Below are positions 1 to 8,268 of a stretch of 35,179 nt of DNA, in pieces. Under the pieces are notes generated by a model that worked only from the letters and a program-made list of their open reading frames with translations, ran no database searches and was not told the DNA's origin. A program made the position numbers and the translations under genes. Source of the DNA: Myxococcota bacterium (GTDB taxonomy: Bacteria; Myxococcota_A; Polyangia; JAAYKL01); the NCBI GenBank assembly GCA_030065855.1, contig JASJCT010000094.1, positions 1 to 35,179 of the forward strand. Direction: 5' to 3'. How positions within the stretch are numbered: the first letter of the stretch is position 1; each line of letters begins with the position of its first letter.

Positions 1-2
1 TC

Positions 3-584
3 GCTTTTTTAGCGATTCTCGGGCGGATTTTCCTGTTTGAATTGGCCCGCACCGACTCGTTCTCCATGATTCCCACCCTGGTCCCAGGAGATTACTTTTT
101 GGTCTACACACGAGGAGAAATCAAGCCTGGGGAGATCGCTGTCTGCACCAACCCCACGGATGCCAAGACCATGATCGTCGCCCGGGTGATGGGCGTACCG
201 GGATCTACATTTGAGATTCGAAATAACACGGTCATCGCCAGTGGCAAAAGGAAAGATTTAGAACAGTTGGATGATCTCGTCTACGAAGACAGAACATCTG
301 GCGAGCGCTTTGAATACACGGTCCGGGTGGCCAGAGAGCGCTTTGGCGGACATCGCTACCGGGTGGGCCATATGAAGCGGGCAGGCCGCAAGAACTTTGA
401 CGCACACGAGGTAAGGGACGGATTTTTCCTGGTGGGAGACAACAGAAATCGGGCCCGGGACAGCCGCACCTTTGGCGAGGTGCCGATCGAAAGTTGTATT
501 GGCAAGGCCCTGCTGGTGATCTGGCCTGGAGAAGACAACGGTGATCTAAAGCGAAGCGACCGGTTTTTTGAATGGCTCATATAG
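3..584 (+). CDS. Signal peptidase I-like protein (5' end outside window)
   Basis: This frame is open to the left edge, so the gene starts outside the window. The first codons encode a hydrophobic stretch (AFLAILGRIFLF) that fits the membrane anchor of signal peptidase I, which cleaves signal peptides on the outer face of the inner membrane. The Ser box is present (DSFSMIPTL, with the nucleophile Ser before Met), then a GDY segment, box D (ARVMGVPG) and box E (GDNRNRARDSRTFGEVP). In box D the residue that is the general-base Lys in E. coli LepB (IKRAVGLPG) is Ala (VARVMGVPG), so the activity is uncertain. A TTG at 42 could be read as a start, but it would cut off the anchor. The stop overlaps the next gene by 13 bases, which suggests co-transcription. 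Confidence 0.85.
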   Translation, partial: AFLAILGRIFLFELARTDSFSMIPTLVPGDYFLVYTRGEIKPGEIAVCTNPTDAKTMIVARVMGVPGSTFEIRNNTVIASGKRKDLEQLDDLVYEDRTSGERFEYTVRVARERFGGHRYRVGHMKRAGRKNFDAHEVRDGFFLVGDNRNRARDSRTFGEVPIESCIGKALLVIWPGEDNGDLKRSDRFFEWLI

Positions 585-1111
585 CACCGGGCTGGGCAGC
601 CAAGACAGTGTTCTGTTCTCTTGCATTGATCCCACTGAGTGCTGTAGCTGATGCCGATGACAGGCCCCCCAAAGAAACCGCTGATTACTTTTTTGCCGTC
701 AGGCAGGAGCTCGCCCGTTTAGACGTGGCGTGCCAATGCGATGACGCGGGGCGCACGTGTCACTGTCCGAGGACGCTTGGCAATGGGGGCGATGGCGGGG
801 GGCGGCCCCTTGAGCTGACCGTTCAAACGAGCCGGTCCACGCGCACGGTGTATCTCTGTATCAACAGGTTCATTGTGCTTCAGCATGGGGACGGGCCATC
901 TGTCGAACTGGCGCGCAAACTCCTGGCCCTCAACAGGGAGATGGTGACAGCCAAATTCGAATGGGATCCCGGCACGCAAGCCATTCGCCTCTCTGCGACC
1001 ATCAATACAGACTCAAATTTTGACCGTCGTGCGTTCCGATCCCAGCTTCAGGGCCTCTGGCGTTTGGCCGAGCGCCTCCAGCCGATCCTCGCCCGTCTCG
1101 CCGGGCATTAA
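572..1111 (+). CDS. Exported protein with YbjN/CesT-like domain
   Basis: A 179-residue protein with a Sec-type signal peptide (hydrophobic core FCSLALIPLSAVA, cleavage near residue 26). A short Cys-rich patch follows (CQCDDAGRTCHCP, about residues 54-66). The C-terminal 90 residues (LLALNREMVTAKFEWDPGTQAIRLSATI) look like the YbjN/type III chaperone-like fold, in which a LNR...KF motif precedes two beta strands. That family assignment is by eye and tentative. The ATG lies inside the end of the signal-peptidase-like gene, so the two are probably translationally coupled. The function is unknown. The two close CxC pairs suggest metal binding or disulfides in the periplasm. Confidence 0.7.
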   Translation: MAHIAPGWAAKTVFCSLALIPLSAVADADDRPPKETADYFFAVRQELARLDVACQCDDAGRTCHCPRTLGNGGDGGGRPLELTVQTSRSTRTVYLCINRFIVLQHGDGPSVELARKLLALNREMVTAKFEWDPGTQAIRLSATINTDSNFDRRAFRSQLQGLWRLAERLQPILARLAGH

Positions 1112-1147
1112 TCTGCGCCGAAACTTAAGCAAAGGCGGGCAGATTCC

Positions 1148-2116
1148 TCAGTAAACGCCGAGGTCCTCGGCCAATTTGACGTCTCCGTCATACCGGCGCG
1201 TCACTTCTTCGAGAAGTTGCTCTTCGGTGCAGCCGAAAAAGAGCTTGTGGTAAAGGAGGAGCAGCTTGGGCCTCGCTTTGCGGGCGAGCTGGGCCAGCTC
1301 CGGTCCGGAGGTGTGGTAATGCTTGTGGTAGTGACGCCAATCTTTGGGGCCGTTCTTCCAGCCTTCGTAGCAATAGACTTCGTGTACGAGGACGTCACAA
1401 CCGTCGCACGTCTCTGCCACTCGATTGGTGGGGGTGGTGTCGCCGGAGATGACAATGGTCCTGTCCTTGGTCTCGAATTTGAAACCGTAGGCGTGTTCCC
1501 ATTTTCCATGCGCTACGGCAAACGCGGTGACGCGGACATTGGCGTCTTCGTAGATGACACCGGGTTTAAATTCGACAGGCTTGGTCTCGTATCCGCTGAA
1601 CTCAGTGATGCCTTTTCGGCTCTTGCGAATGTTGAGGTCCTCGGTGTAGGCGGCCATGATGTGCTCGGTCATGGCCTTGATGCCCGGTGGGCCGTAGACA
1701 TGGAGTGGCCAGTCCCGACCGACCACCGGTGGGGTCAGCATCAGGTCTGCGTAGCCGAGGGTGTGGTCGGAGTGGAGGTGGGTGGCGAAGGCGTGGGTGA
1801 TGCGCCTCGGGTTGACCGCTTCCATTCCCATTCGATAGGCCGCTTCGGCGCGTCGAACCACACCCGGACCAAAGTCGACCAGATATGATTTTCCACCAGC
1901 CACCACCACCACGGCCGGACCGGAATTCTCCGGTGCCAGCACAGGTGTGCCGCTCCCAAGCATGACAACGCTGGTCTTGCCAGGTGGCAGCTCAACTTTT
2001 TTGGAGGATTCAGTCTTTTGCGGTGCGCGAAACTCCTCACATACGCACGGCGTCTTTTCGCAGCCGACCGAGATGATGGTGAGGAGCAGCGCACCCCAGA
2101 AATGACATGCTTTCAT
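1148..2116 (-). CDS. MBL-fold metallohydrolase lipoprotein (RNase Z/arylsulfatase-like)
   Basis: About 322 residues. The start at 2116 was chosen because GAGGG lies 6 bases upstream of its ATG and because it opens directly on a lipoprotein signal (MKACHFWGALLLTIISVGC, lipobox SVGC). A longer in-frame start at 2146 would put ten residues before the signal. The mature protein carries the metallo-beta-lactamase zinc motif THLHSDH near residue 110, a later AVAHGKWEH segment, SGDTTPT near 225 and LLLYHK near the end. This order fits the RNase Z/AtsA-like hydrolase group (COG1234). The membrane anchor argues for a periplasmic small-molecule ester or sulfate substrate rather than tRNA. The substrate is not known. 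It is convergent with the gene ending at 1111. Confidence 0.82.
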   Translation of the reverse strand: MKACHFWGALLLTIISVGCEKTPCVCEEFRAPQKTESSKKVELPPGKTSVVMLGSGTPVLAPENSGPAVVVVAGGKSYLVDFGPGVVRRAEAAYRMGMEAVNPRRITHAFATHLHSDHTLGYADLMLTPPVVGRDWPLHVYGPPGIKAMTEHIMAAYTEDLNIRKSRKGITEFSGYETKPVEFKPGVIYEDANVRVTAFAVAHGKWEHAYGFKFETKDRTIVISGDTTPTNRVAETCDGCDVLVHEVYCYEGWKNGPKDWRHYHKHYHTSGPELAQLARKARPKLLLLYHKLFFGCTEEQLLEEVTRRYDGDVKLAEDLGVY

Positions 2117-2189
2117 TTGCACCCTCGTGATACTACCCCAAACCACCCGCTAGCGAAAATTCGGCTGGATTTACGTGGGTTAGGGAATC

Positions 2190-3404
2190 TTACGCTGACG
2201 CTATTTCATCAAAGGCCTCTTTGATACGCTGGACCGCCCAGTCGATATTTTCTTTTTGAATGACCAGGGGCGGGGCAAACCGGATGGTGTGGGTATGGGT
2301 CTCTTTACACAGGATTCCCTTTTTCATCAGCGATTCACAGATGGCGCGGGCACCGCCCGGCGTGCCTGGCTTGAGCTCGACAGCGATCATCAGGCCGATG
2401 CCCCTCACCTCCTTGATGGCCGGATGGCCGTTCTCCCTGAGCTGGCCCAGGAAGTACTCCCCCATTGCAGCGGCGTTGCTGACCATGTCCTCTTCCACCA
2501 GGACCTTGAGCGCCTGCCGAGCCACCGCGCAGGCCAGGGGATTTCCGCCGAAGGTGCTGCCGTGTTGGCCGGGCCTCAAAAGCCCGAGCACTGCGTCGTT
2601 GGACAGCACGGCCGACACCGGGTAGAAGCCGCCGGACAGGGCCTTGCCGATGAGCGTCAGGTCCGCCTGGATTCCCTCGTGCTCCTCAGCCAGCAGCTTT
2701 CCGGTCCGGCCCAGGCCGGTTTGAATCTCATCCAGGATCAGAAGAACGTTCTGTTCCGTGCAGATCTGCCGGACCTGTTTCAGATATCCCTTGGGAGGAA
2801 TGATCACACCGGCCTCTCCCTGAATCGGCTCGACCAGAAACGCCACCGTCTGGGGCGTAATGGCCGCCTCCAGGGCGCTTGCATCTCCAAAGGGGATGCA
2901 CTTGAACCCGGGCGTGAACGGACCGAAGCTCTGCTTTGCGTTGTCGTCTGTGCTGAAGCCGATGATGGACAGGGTCCTACCGTGGAAGTTGTCGCTGCAA
3001 ACAATGATCTCAGCGCGCCCCTCGGTCACGCCCTTGGCTTCATATCCCCATTTCCTGGCGCACTTGATCACGGTCTCAACCGCTTCAGCCCCGGAGTTCA
3101 TTGGCAGCACCTTGTGGGAATTGGTCAGCTCACACAATTCTTTGTATAGCATGGCCAGTTGGTCATTCCTGAATGCCCTGGAGGTGAGGGTGAGCTTTTG
3201 GGCCTGGTCCACCATTGCCTGACGGATCTTGGGATGACAATGTCCCTGGTTGACCGCTGAATAGGCGGACAGGCAGTCCATGTATCTGTTGCCCGCCTCA
3301 TCCCACACCCAGATGCCTTCCCCCCTGCTGAGCACGACGTCCAACGGTTTGTAGTTTTTTGCCCCGTAACGCTCTTCGAGCGCGATGAGTTCTGTCGTTT
3401 TCAT
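2190..3404 (-). CDS. rocD: Ornithine aminotransferase
   Basis: A class III PLP aminotransferase of 404 residues that transfers the delta-amino group of ornithine to 2-oxoglutarate, giving glutamate semialdehyde (arginine/ornithine catabolism or proline synthesis). It matches bacterial RocD closely along its length: CLSAYSAVNQGHCHPKI, LTSRAFRNDQL, MNSGAEAVET, LDEIQTGLGRTGK, the PLP-lysine segment IGKALSGGFYPVS (about residue 255) and QHGSTFGGNPLACAVA. The start at 3404 has GGAAG upstream. An ATG 18 bases earlier (3422) is also in frame but would swallow that ribosome binding site. It is transcribed away from the LysR gene at 3543, a common arrangement for a regulator and its target. Confidence 0.93.
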   Translation of the reverse strand: MKTTELIALEERYGAKNYKPLDVVLSRGEGIWVWDEAGNRYMDCLSAYSAVNQGHCHPKIRQAMVDQAQKLTLTSRAFRNDQLAMLYKELCELTNSHKVLPMNSGAEAVETVIKCARKWGYEAKGVTEGRAEIIVCSDNFHGRTLSIIGFSTDDNAKQSFGPFTPGFKCIPFGDASALEAAITPQTVAFLVEPIQGEAGVIIPPKGYLKQVRQICTEQNVLLILDEIQTGLGRTGKLLAEEHEGIQADLTLIGKALSGGFYPVSAVLSNDAVLGLLRPGQHGSTFGGNPLACAVARQALKVLVEEDMVSNAAAMGEYFLGQLRENGHPAIKEVRGIGLMIAVELKPGTPGGARAICESLMKKGILCKETHTHTIRFAPPLVIQKENIDWAVQRIKEAFDEIASA

Positions 3405-3504
3405 GGGACCACTTCCTTTCATGGTTGTAAATGAACTTTTTTAATATGCATAAATTCAATCAAACCCTTTATTATTTCAGTAAATTACTAATATTAAAGG
3501 TATT

Positions 3505-3528
3505 CAAACGATTTAATCGCATCGTTTG
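3505..3528. promoter_or_regulatory. Inverted repeat between rocD and lysR, candidate operator
   Basis: A perfect 8-base inverted repeat, CAAACGAT and ATCGTTTG, separated by 8 bases. It ends 14 bases before the LysR start codon and about 100 bases upstream of rocD, within an AT-rich divergent promoter region. Position and symmetry fit an autoregulatory LysR-type binding site. Binding itself is inferred. Confidence 0.45.
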
Positions 3529-3542
3529 GATGAGGAAAAATC

Positions 3543-4457
3543 ATGCGAACCCGAAACAAACGCCCCCTTCCGTCATTGAACGCCTTACAGGCCTTTGAAG
3601 CCACGGCGCGCCACCTGAGCTTTACCCTGGCAGCCCGGGAGCTGAACGTCACCCAGGGAGCGGTCAGCCGCCAAGTCAAGCAACTGGAGGAACAGCTCGA
3701 GGTGATTCTGTTTCACCGGCTTCACCGGGCGCTGGCGTTGACCGATCAGGGGAGGCTCCTGCTTCAGCCCCTGACCCGGGCCTTTGAGATGATGCAACTC
3801 GGCGTGGACCGTCTGAGAAACCAGCAGCAGGACTTGAGCCTGAAGGTTCATCCCACATTCGCCATCCGGTGGCTGATTCCGCGTATCCACCGGTTTCAGG
3901 CCCTGTTTCCCAAAATCCAGGTTCGCCTCACCACCTCCAGCGTGAACGTGCAATTCTCCAGAGAAAACTTTGACGCGGGCATCACCCATTTGGGGGAAGA
4001 GAGCCCTGGGGTGATTCGAAAGGGGATTCTGGAGGAACGCCTGATACCGGTTTGCTCACCCAGTTTGCTGCGGGATGGCAATCGTCTGAACAAGCCAGAA
4101 GATCTAAAAAACTTCGTGCTGTTGCACAACAATCCCAATTTGAAGGAGTGGCAGATCTGGGCCGAGCAGACCGGCGTAAAGGACCTGGTATTGGAACGAG
4201 GACAGGTCTTTGAAGTGGACGACGCGGCCCTCCAGGCGGCCACTGCGGGCCTCGGCGTCGCCCTGGGAGATCTCTTTTTGATTCGGGATGAGCTGGACGC
4301 GGGTCGACTGGTGGCCCCGCTGGGATATCTCCCGCTCAAAACCGGATTCTACTATTTTTCCAGGCCCGATGTGAGCCGGGAAACACCCGGGGTCGAGGTG
4401 TTTCAAGAGTGGTTGATCAAAGAGCTCGACAAGGACTTGTCAGCTCGGCAAAAGTAA
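3543..4457 (+). CDS. LysR-family transcriptional regulator, GcvA-like
   Basis: A 304-residue regulator. Residues 1-65 form the winged helix-turn-helix (LPSLNALQAFEATARHLSFTLAARELNVTQGAVSRQVKQLE), typical of the GcvA/AmpR/TrpI branch. The rest is the two-lobed effector-binding domain (FAIRWLIPRIHRFQALFPKIQVRLTTS; ERLIPVCSPSLL; AALQAATAGLGVALGDLFL). GAGGA lies just upstream of the ATG. It is divergent from rocD, and the perfect inverted repeat at 3505-3528 sits between them. It is therefore probably the regulator of rocD and of itself, with an amino-acid-like effector. The effector cannot be read from the sequence. Confidence 0.9.
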   Translation: MRTRNKRPLPSLNALQAFEATARHLSFTLAARELNVTQGAVSRQVKQLEEQLEVILFHRLHRALALTDQGRLLLQPLTRAFEMMQLGVDRLRNQQQDLSLKVHPTFAIRWLIPRIHRFQALFPKIQVRLTTSSVNVQFSRENFDAGITHLGEESPGVIRKGILEERLIPVCSPSLLRDGNRLNKPEDLKNFVLLHNNPNLKEWQIWAEQTGVKDLVLERGQVFEVDDAALQAATAGLGVALGDLFLIRDELDAGRLVAPLGYLPLKTGFYYFSRPDVSRETPGVEVFQEWLIKELDKDLSARQK

Positions 4458-4513
4458 AGGCCCTATGGGCCCGTGGCCCACGATACCGATATCCCCACCC
4501 GGGTTCATTCGAC

Positions 4514-5446
4514 TTACAGACCCCGTTGATCCAGATACTTGAGTATCGCCTGGACGATCTCCGACCCCTGGGTGAACACCATGGCGTGCTTGTAGCCCTC
4601 GAATTCAACCATATCGGCGTCCTTGAACACGGTGGGATTGAGCCGGGCCGCGTGAATCAGCATGATATCATCTGCTGTGCCGTTGAGAAATAGGACCGGC
4701 GCGTTGATTTTTTGAGTGGCCTGCCGTGTGGCTCCCTGGTTGAGAGCAGCCGAGAAGACTTGATAGTAGTAGGGATAGGGGCGGGTATAGAAGATGTCTA
4801 TCATTTGGTATGGCCCTGGCGCTGGATCATAGTCGGTTCGCAGGGACCGCCAATTTACGATGGCGCGTAGGCGAGCCGGCGAAAATCCGAGTGCCAGCTT
4901 GGCCATATCGGTTCGCCCTGCGATCTCCTCTTCGCTGATGCCAGCCAGGATGCCGCTAATCAGAATAAGCGCTTCTATCCGAGGCGCATCCGGACGAAGG
5001 GCGAGCTCTATAGCCGCGGTGACCCCCATGGAGACCCCTGCCACATACACCTGATCGATCCCCAATGCATTCAGGAAATCCCTCGCGATAGCACCGTAGT
5101 CTGAAAATCGACCCGTGTAGTATAGGCTGTTGTCGGGCCACTGGAGCGCATAGAGGTTAAACCGCTGCGCAAGTCCAGCTGCGTTCAGCCAGATGCGGCT
5201 GTCAAAGATGCCCCCGTGCAACAGCAGCATGGCCGGCGCTTCGGGACTCGGACCAGGAGCAAAGAGGTACTGGTAGGTGTGCCCGCTTGCGGCTGAGCGA
5301 ACCCTTAGCTCTTTAAAAGGCGTTGTTTCTAGGTGCGGACGGATGGTGCGGCAAGGGGTCTTTGCTAGGCAGCCAGCCGCGCCGATGCCCAACAACACCA
5401 CGGCTAACATCGATGCGTACTTCGTTTTTACATCAAAGCGATTCAT
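4514..5446 (-). CDS. Alpha/beta-hydrolase lipoprotein
   Basis: 310 residues beginning with a lipoprotein signal (MLAVVLLGIGAAGC, lipobox GAAGC). The body is an alpha/beta-hydrolase fold: oxyanion segment LLLHGGIFDSRIW (about residue 73), nucleophile elbow GVSMG (about 142, Ser nucleophile), an acid candidate in NGTADDIML (about 254) and the late His in YKHAMVF (about 289). So the catalytic triad looks complete and the enzyme is probably an envelope-anchored esterase or lipase-like hydrolase. It is convergent with the LysR gene; between them lies a GGCCC-TAT-GGGCC hairpin without a clear T-tract. The substrate is unknown. Confidence 0.83.
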   Translation of the reverse strand: MNRFDVKTKYASMLAVVLLGIGAAGCLAKTPCRTIRPHLETTPFKELRVRSAASGHTYQYLFAPGPSPEAPAMLLLHGGIFDSRIWLNAAGLAQRFNLYALQWPDNSLYYTGRFSDYGAIARDFLNALGIDQVYVAGVSMGVTAAIELALRPDAPRIEALILISGILAGISEEEIAGRTDMAKLALGFSPARLRAIVNWRSLRTDYDPAPGPYQMIDIFYTRPYPYYYQVFSAALNQGATRQATQKINAPVLFLNGTADDIMLIHAARLNPTVFKDADMVEFEGYKHAMVFTQGSEIVQAILKYLDQRGL

Positions 5447-5612
5447 AGCACCGAAGTGTGCGGCACACCGGGTCTAGATTTCAAGTTCGTTTTTCACCGC
5501 CGACAGACACCTCGCCCCCGCAAACCATCTTACACGCATCTATCGATCATTTGGCAGGTCAGCGATGCCGGGTTAAGGTGCACAACCGATGGGTGCACCG
5601 TCTAGGCTAGGC
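5447..5612. other. Intergenic region upstream of the hydrolase
   Basis: 166 bases between two minus-strand genes. They presumably hold the promoter of the alpha/beta-hydrolase gene. No clear promoter, hairpin or RNA was recognised. Confidence 0.3.
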
Positions 5613-7001
5613 TTAGTTAATAGCGGTGGCATCGTATCGTTGCCCGTCATCGATACAGTCGTTTCCGCCCCCCTGATCGTGGGGCACGCAGATGGTGACA
5701 GAACCAGAGCACTCTGCACCGCCTGTGTCCTGAGCAGAGAATAACACCTGGTACACGCGCCCGTTTCTTTTGCCCGAACGCTCTGCACGAACCTGGGGCG
5801 TGTTGGTGCCAACACCCTGCGCGTCTGGTGCGTGCTTGGCGCCACCAGAACCCTTGTCAGTGGCTGTGGGTTCGTCGCTGGTGATTGCCAGAATTTCGAT
5901 CTCAGTGGGATCTCCGTCTGGATCACTCACGCCCAGTATGGCGACTGAAACGAACTTGTGGTTGGGTGGCCAAAGATCTGATGGATCAGCGTATGCTGCC
6001 GAACAGTCTGGCGGCTGGTTGAAAATGAACGTGGCCTGATCGCTGGATGATGGCTCTTCGCAGGAGCAGGCAATAGAGGTCGCGGTGAATGTTAGGACCG
6101 CGGGATCGGATGCGTCCCCGGGCGCTGTGATGGTGGCCACGTTGTTCTCATCGATGGTCACGGTCCACGATTCGGGCGCACCTGTGATGTTCCAGATCAC
6201 ATCGGACGGGTCGATCCCTGCAATGTAATTGTTCAGATCGATGGGTGTGAATGGCGCGGTTTGATCCGGGATGTCCAATACCTGTGGGTTCGCGCACACC
6301 GTAAAGGTCGGGTAGGAGACTGTTGAGCGTCTCGAAGCGTCTTCGCAGCCAATGGTAAGCACCTCTTCGCCGATCCAGCCCTCAGGGTAGGTAACGGTCA
6401 TTACATTCTCGTCATCCAGTGCGACCAATAAATCCACATTTCCAGAAACCGTCCAGGTATAAGGGGGTGTGCCGGGATTGTTTGGATCTACGGTCTCGTC
6501 CAGGTCCACAGGTTCGAATGATTCGCCGGCCAGGATGCATTGACCGTTCACCTCGGCCACTGGTGGTGCTGATTTTTCCAAGGTCAAGAGGGCCCATTCA
6601 GTTGCCAGCAGCGTTCCTCCCCAGTAGTCCCATGGCCAGGAGCCGTCCTCTTGCTGGTTGGCGATGATGGCGTCGGCAAAATCGTTGAACCAGTCCCGCT
6701 CGACACCGTCGACCACCAGGGTCTCGATGCCGCGGTACTCAAGCCCCTTCATGATGCAGTACATCGCCTGGTAGTGTGGCTCAGCGCCGTTGCCCCAGCC
6801 AGGATCACCGCTCGGATCGTTCCAAGTACGGCTCAAGTAATCCAGTGCATCCTGGAGACGCGGCACAGCAGGACCGTCCCCATAGAACGCCATTTCAAAA
6901 ATCAAGTTCCCGGTTTTAAGAACGTTGACCCAGTCCCACGGATCACCGTAGCCCGAGCCGCCATCTTGCGCATCCCCATCCACATCATTCATGCAATTCA
7001 A
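5613..7001 (-). CDS. Ig-like/prenyltransferase-repeat surface protein, apparently 5'-truncated
   Basis: 462 residues read from a TTG that follows directly on a TAA in the same frame; there is no signal peptide or good ribosome site. The N-terminal 150 residues (WDWVNVLKTGNLIFEMAFYGD, PHYQAMYCIMKGLEYRG, NQQEDGSWPWDYWGGTLLATEWALLTL) look like alpha-toroid repeats of the squalene-cyclase/prenyltransferase type. Two or three Ig-like beta modules follow (TWTVSGNVDLLVALDDENVMTVTYPEGW; VIWNITGAPESWTVTIDENNVATITAPG), then an SDPDGDPT segment. Such proteins are normally exported, so the missing leader suggests a remnant whose 5' part was lost, possibly when the neighbouring heptose operon arrived. It could still be expressed. 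The function is not known. Confidence 0.55.
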   Translation of the reverse strand: MNCMNDVDGDAQDGGSGYGDPWDWVNVLKTGNLIFEMAFYGDGPAVPRLQDALDYLSRTWNDPSGDPGWGNGAEPHYQAMYCIMKGLEYRGIETLVVDGVERDWFNDFADAIIANQQEDGSWPWDYWGGTLLATEWALLTLEKSAPPVAEVNGQCILAGESFEPVDLDETVDPNNPGTPPYTWTVSGNVDLLVALDDENVMTVTYPEGWIGEEVLTIGCEDASRRSTVSYPTFTVCANPQVLDIPDQTAPFTPIDLNNYIAGIDPSDVIWNITGAPESWTVTIDENNVATITAPGDASDPAVLTFTATSIACSCEEPSSSDQATFIFNQPPDCSAAYADPSDLWPPNHKFVSVAILGVSDPDGDPTEIEILAITSDEPTATDKGSGGAKHAPDAQGVGTNTPQVRAERSGKRNGRVYQVLFSAQDTGGAECSGSVTICVPHDQGGGNDCIDDGQRYDATAIN

Positions 7002-7332
7002 ATTTTATCAAAACATTCTATCTGCGCTCCGGCTCGGTTTGCCTTGAACATAGATTTGGAACCTGTCTCGCAGTGACCCTAGGGGTCCTGGGGGCTATTA
7101 GCGAGGTGTCAAATCTCTGACGCCGGGCTCTGTGAGACGGCATATGCTCCCCTTTCGGCAGCTGCATTTCATTGATTTTACTTATTTTTTCTGCATCGAT
7201 GGCCATTGGGTCATCGGCACGGGGATTGCAAATATAAAGGTGGGGGGCTGCGGCGATTCGGCTGGGGATTAAGAATCCCTGCCGAACGTCGCTATTAAAA
7301 GAAAACATCTCTGTTTATAGGGGGTTGCAACC
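7002..7332. other. Intergenic region before the heptose operon
   Basis: 331 bases separating the truncated surface-protein gene (minus) from the heptose operon (plus). No continuation of the surface protein is visible here in any frame. A TATAAA at 7233-7238 is a possible -10 for the operon, but no matching -35 was found. GGGGG lies just upstream of the ATG at 7333. Confidence 0.3.
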
Positions 7333-8268
7333 ATGTCAGCACGCATTCTCGTGACCGGAGGGGCTGGATACCTGGGGTCGATTTTGTGCGAACACCTCCT
7401 CGCAAAAGGATACACCGTCACAGCCCTCGATACCCTCATCTACGGCCAAAAAAGCCTGTTCCACTTGCTCAGCCATCCCAAGATGGATTTTGTGTTTGGC
7501 GATGCGCGTGATACGGAGCTGGTAACGTCCCTGGTCGCAAAAGCAGACGTTATCATTCCTTTGGCCGCTGTGGTGGGCGCACCCGCGTGCGCTCGGGATC
7601 CCTGGCTCGCCGAATCTGTCAACGATGGGATCCGCAGTGTTCTTAAGCTATCGAGCCCACAGCAATGCATCATTTATCCCACCACGAACAGCGGATACGG
7701 CACCAAGTCCGGGGATGTCTATTGCACTGAGGAGACCCCGCTGGAACCCATTTCCAAATACGGAGTGGACAAGGTGCAGCTGGAACGGGAAGTGCTCGAT
7801 AACCAAAACGCCATGACCCTTCGGCTGGCCACGGTCTTTGGCTTGTCCCCGCGTCTGCGGATGGACTTGTTGGTCAATCACTTCACCTGGATGGCTGTCT
7901 CAGACAGTACCCTTGTGATTTTTGAAAAAGACTTCAAGCGAAACTACATCCACGTTCGGGATGTGGCGGATTGCTTTATCCATTGCATCGAAAACAAAAA
8001 TGCCATGGTGGGTCGCCCCTACAACGCTGGACTGGACGAGGCAAACCTCTCCAAAGAAGCACTGGCATTGAAAATCAAGCAGTATGTGCCCAATTTTTAC
8101 ATCCATTTTGCCGAAGTGGGCAGCGATCCAGATAAGCGAAACTACATCGTATCCAATCAACGGCTGCGCGAGGCGGGATTCGAGGCGCGGCGCTCATTGG
8201 ACGAGGGGATTGTGGAACTCATCAAGGGATATCGGATGATGGTTCGGGATCCACATAGAAATGTCTGA
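7333..8268 (+). CDS. NAD-dependent sugar epimerase/dehydratase (extended SDR)
   Basis: 311 residues. The Rossmann motif TGGAGYLG is at residues 8-15, followed by GDARD, the active-site stretch TTNSGYGT and the SKYGVDK segment carrying the Tyr-x3-Lys pair, then RLATVFG and the C-terminal substrate region (NYIHVRDVADCFIHC). The Asp-Glu pair found next to the catalytic Thr in 4,6-dehydratases is absent (TTNSGYG), so epimerase or reductase activity on a nucleotide sugar is more likely than dehydration. It is the first gene of the heptose operon and overlaps hddC by 8 bases, which points to GDP-heptose or its 4-keto form as substrate. That link is an inference. Confidence 0.85.
   Translation: MSARILVTGGAGYLGSILCEHLLAKGYTVTALDTLIYGQKSLFHLLSHPKMDFVFGDARDTELVTSLVAKADVIIPLAAVVGAPACARDPWLAESVNDGIRSVLKLSSPQQCIIYPTTNSGYGTKSGDVYCTEETPLEPISKYGVDKVQLEREVLDNQNAMTLRLATVFGLSPRLRMDLLVNHFTWMAVSDSTLVIFEKDFKRNYIHVRDVADCFIHCIENKNAMVGRPYNAGLDEANLSKEALALKIKQYVPNFYIHFAEVGSDPDKRNYIVSNQRLREAGFEARRSLDEGIVELIKGYRMMVRDPHRNV

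Noticed and set aside
1217..1888. 223-codon plus-strand open frame opposite the MBL-fold gene
   Set aside because: Antisense shadow of a gene with clear zinc motifs; composition not protein-like.
2256..3149. 297-codon plus-strand open frame opposite rocD
   Set aside because: It is the antisense shadow of a strongly conserved aminotransferase; no ribosome site and no recognisable domain.
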